Source: Gammaproteobacteria bacterium (GTDB lineage: Bacteria > Pseudomonadota > Gammaproteobacteria > Pseudomonadales > Azotimanducaceae). Taken from it: DNA of 5,743 bases. Made by a program: the position numbers and the translations under genes. The notes under the pieces were generated by a model that did no database searches, was not told the DNA's origin, and saw nothing but the letters and a program-made list of their open reading frames with translations. Position 1 is the stretch's first letter. Every line of letters begins with the position of its first letter. The DNA lies in contig QIDL01000095.1 of the NCBI GenBank assembly GCA_003228415.1, forward strand, positions 1 through 5,743, written 5' to 3'. Shown piece by piece: positions 5,526 to 5,743 of this stretch.

Positions 5526-5743
5526 ATGGGCGTTCACACATCGCGCCGCGGATTCATCCACCAACTGAGTGGCGGAGCGCTGGCCGGAGCAGGTGCGCTG
5601 GCAGCGCTGGGCGGATTCAGCGAAGACGCCCTGAGCGCCCCGAAAACCCAACTTGGCACCGGTAAGGCCGCCGATGATGAGCGCTACTGGCGGTGGGTCA
5701 GCAACGAGTTTCTGACTCAGCCAGACGTTGCTCATATGAATAC
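5526..5743 (+). CDS. Tat-exported protein, probable class V PLP-dependent aminotransferase (partial)
   Basis: Only the first 72 codons are in the window. The N-terminus is a Tat signal: SRRGFIHQL at 6-14, followed by an Ala/Gly-rich hydrophobic stretch to about residue 31 and a likely cleavage near ALSAP. The mature part contains ERYWRWVSNEFLTQPDVAHMN, resembling the opening of Tat-signal class V aminotransferases and isopenicillin N epimerase-like enzymes, where a W-x-x-V-x-x-x-F segment precedes an HMNxGTxG-type motif. The catalytic lysine and most of the PLP site lie beyond the edge, so the assignment rests on this short segment. GAGGGAG at 5512-5518, inside the end of the TPR gene, is 7 nt before the ATG, and the TPR stop is 2 nt away, so this is the same operon. 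Tat export fits an enzyme that folds around its cofactor in the cytoplasm before export. Confidence 0.7.
   Translation, partial: MGVHTSRRGFIHQLSGGALAGAGALAALGGFSEDALSAPKTQLGTGKAADDERYWRWVSNEFLTQPDVAHMN

Overview
The window reads as a chromosomal segment of a GC-rich proteobacterium, most likely a gammaproteobacterium. This is inferred from the GC-rich, dense coding and the gene families; no rRNA, tRNA or other taxonomic marker is present. I see no insertion sequence, CRISPR array, tRNA or integrase.

Left block, minus strand (about 3697 down to 89). Read in transcription order it holds: a possible 19-codon leader ORF whose stop overlaps the arsR start; a small ArsR-family regulator; a strong imperfect hairpin; what looks like a 5' remnant of a fatty acid desaturase gene with its ribosome binding site; a metallo-beta-lactamase-fold hydrolase with a C-terminal winged-helix tail; and a 633-residue signalling protein with the order GAF, coiled coil, SpoIIE-type phosphatase, STAS. 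The last gene ends inside the stop codon of a convergent plus-strand gene, of which only the last 29 codons lie in the window.

Centre (3698-3942) is a divergent regulatory region. It holds two dyads of identical architecture, ATGCAA-N8-TTGCAT, with centres 33 bp apart. The arsR-distal one is a perfect 14-bp inverted repeat with a 4-nt centre and contains a TATAAT on each strand. This is the best candidate for a shared operator/promoter controlling arsR and the plus-strand genes.

Right block, plus strand (3943 to the end). A secreted TPR-repeat protein is followed, after a 2-nt gap, by the start of a Tat-exported protein that looks like a class V PLP-dependent aminotransferase and runs off the window. 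The two are almost certainly co-transcribed and both are predicted to act outside the cytoplasm.

The most interesting points are the twin-dyad divergent promoter with the coupled leader ORF, the phosphatase-plus-STAS fusion with no anti-sigma kinase in view, the exported TPR/PLP-enzyme pair, and the truncated desaturase between arsR and the hydrolase.
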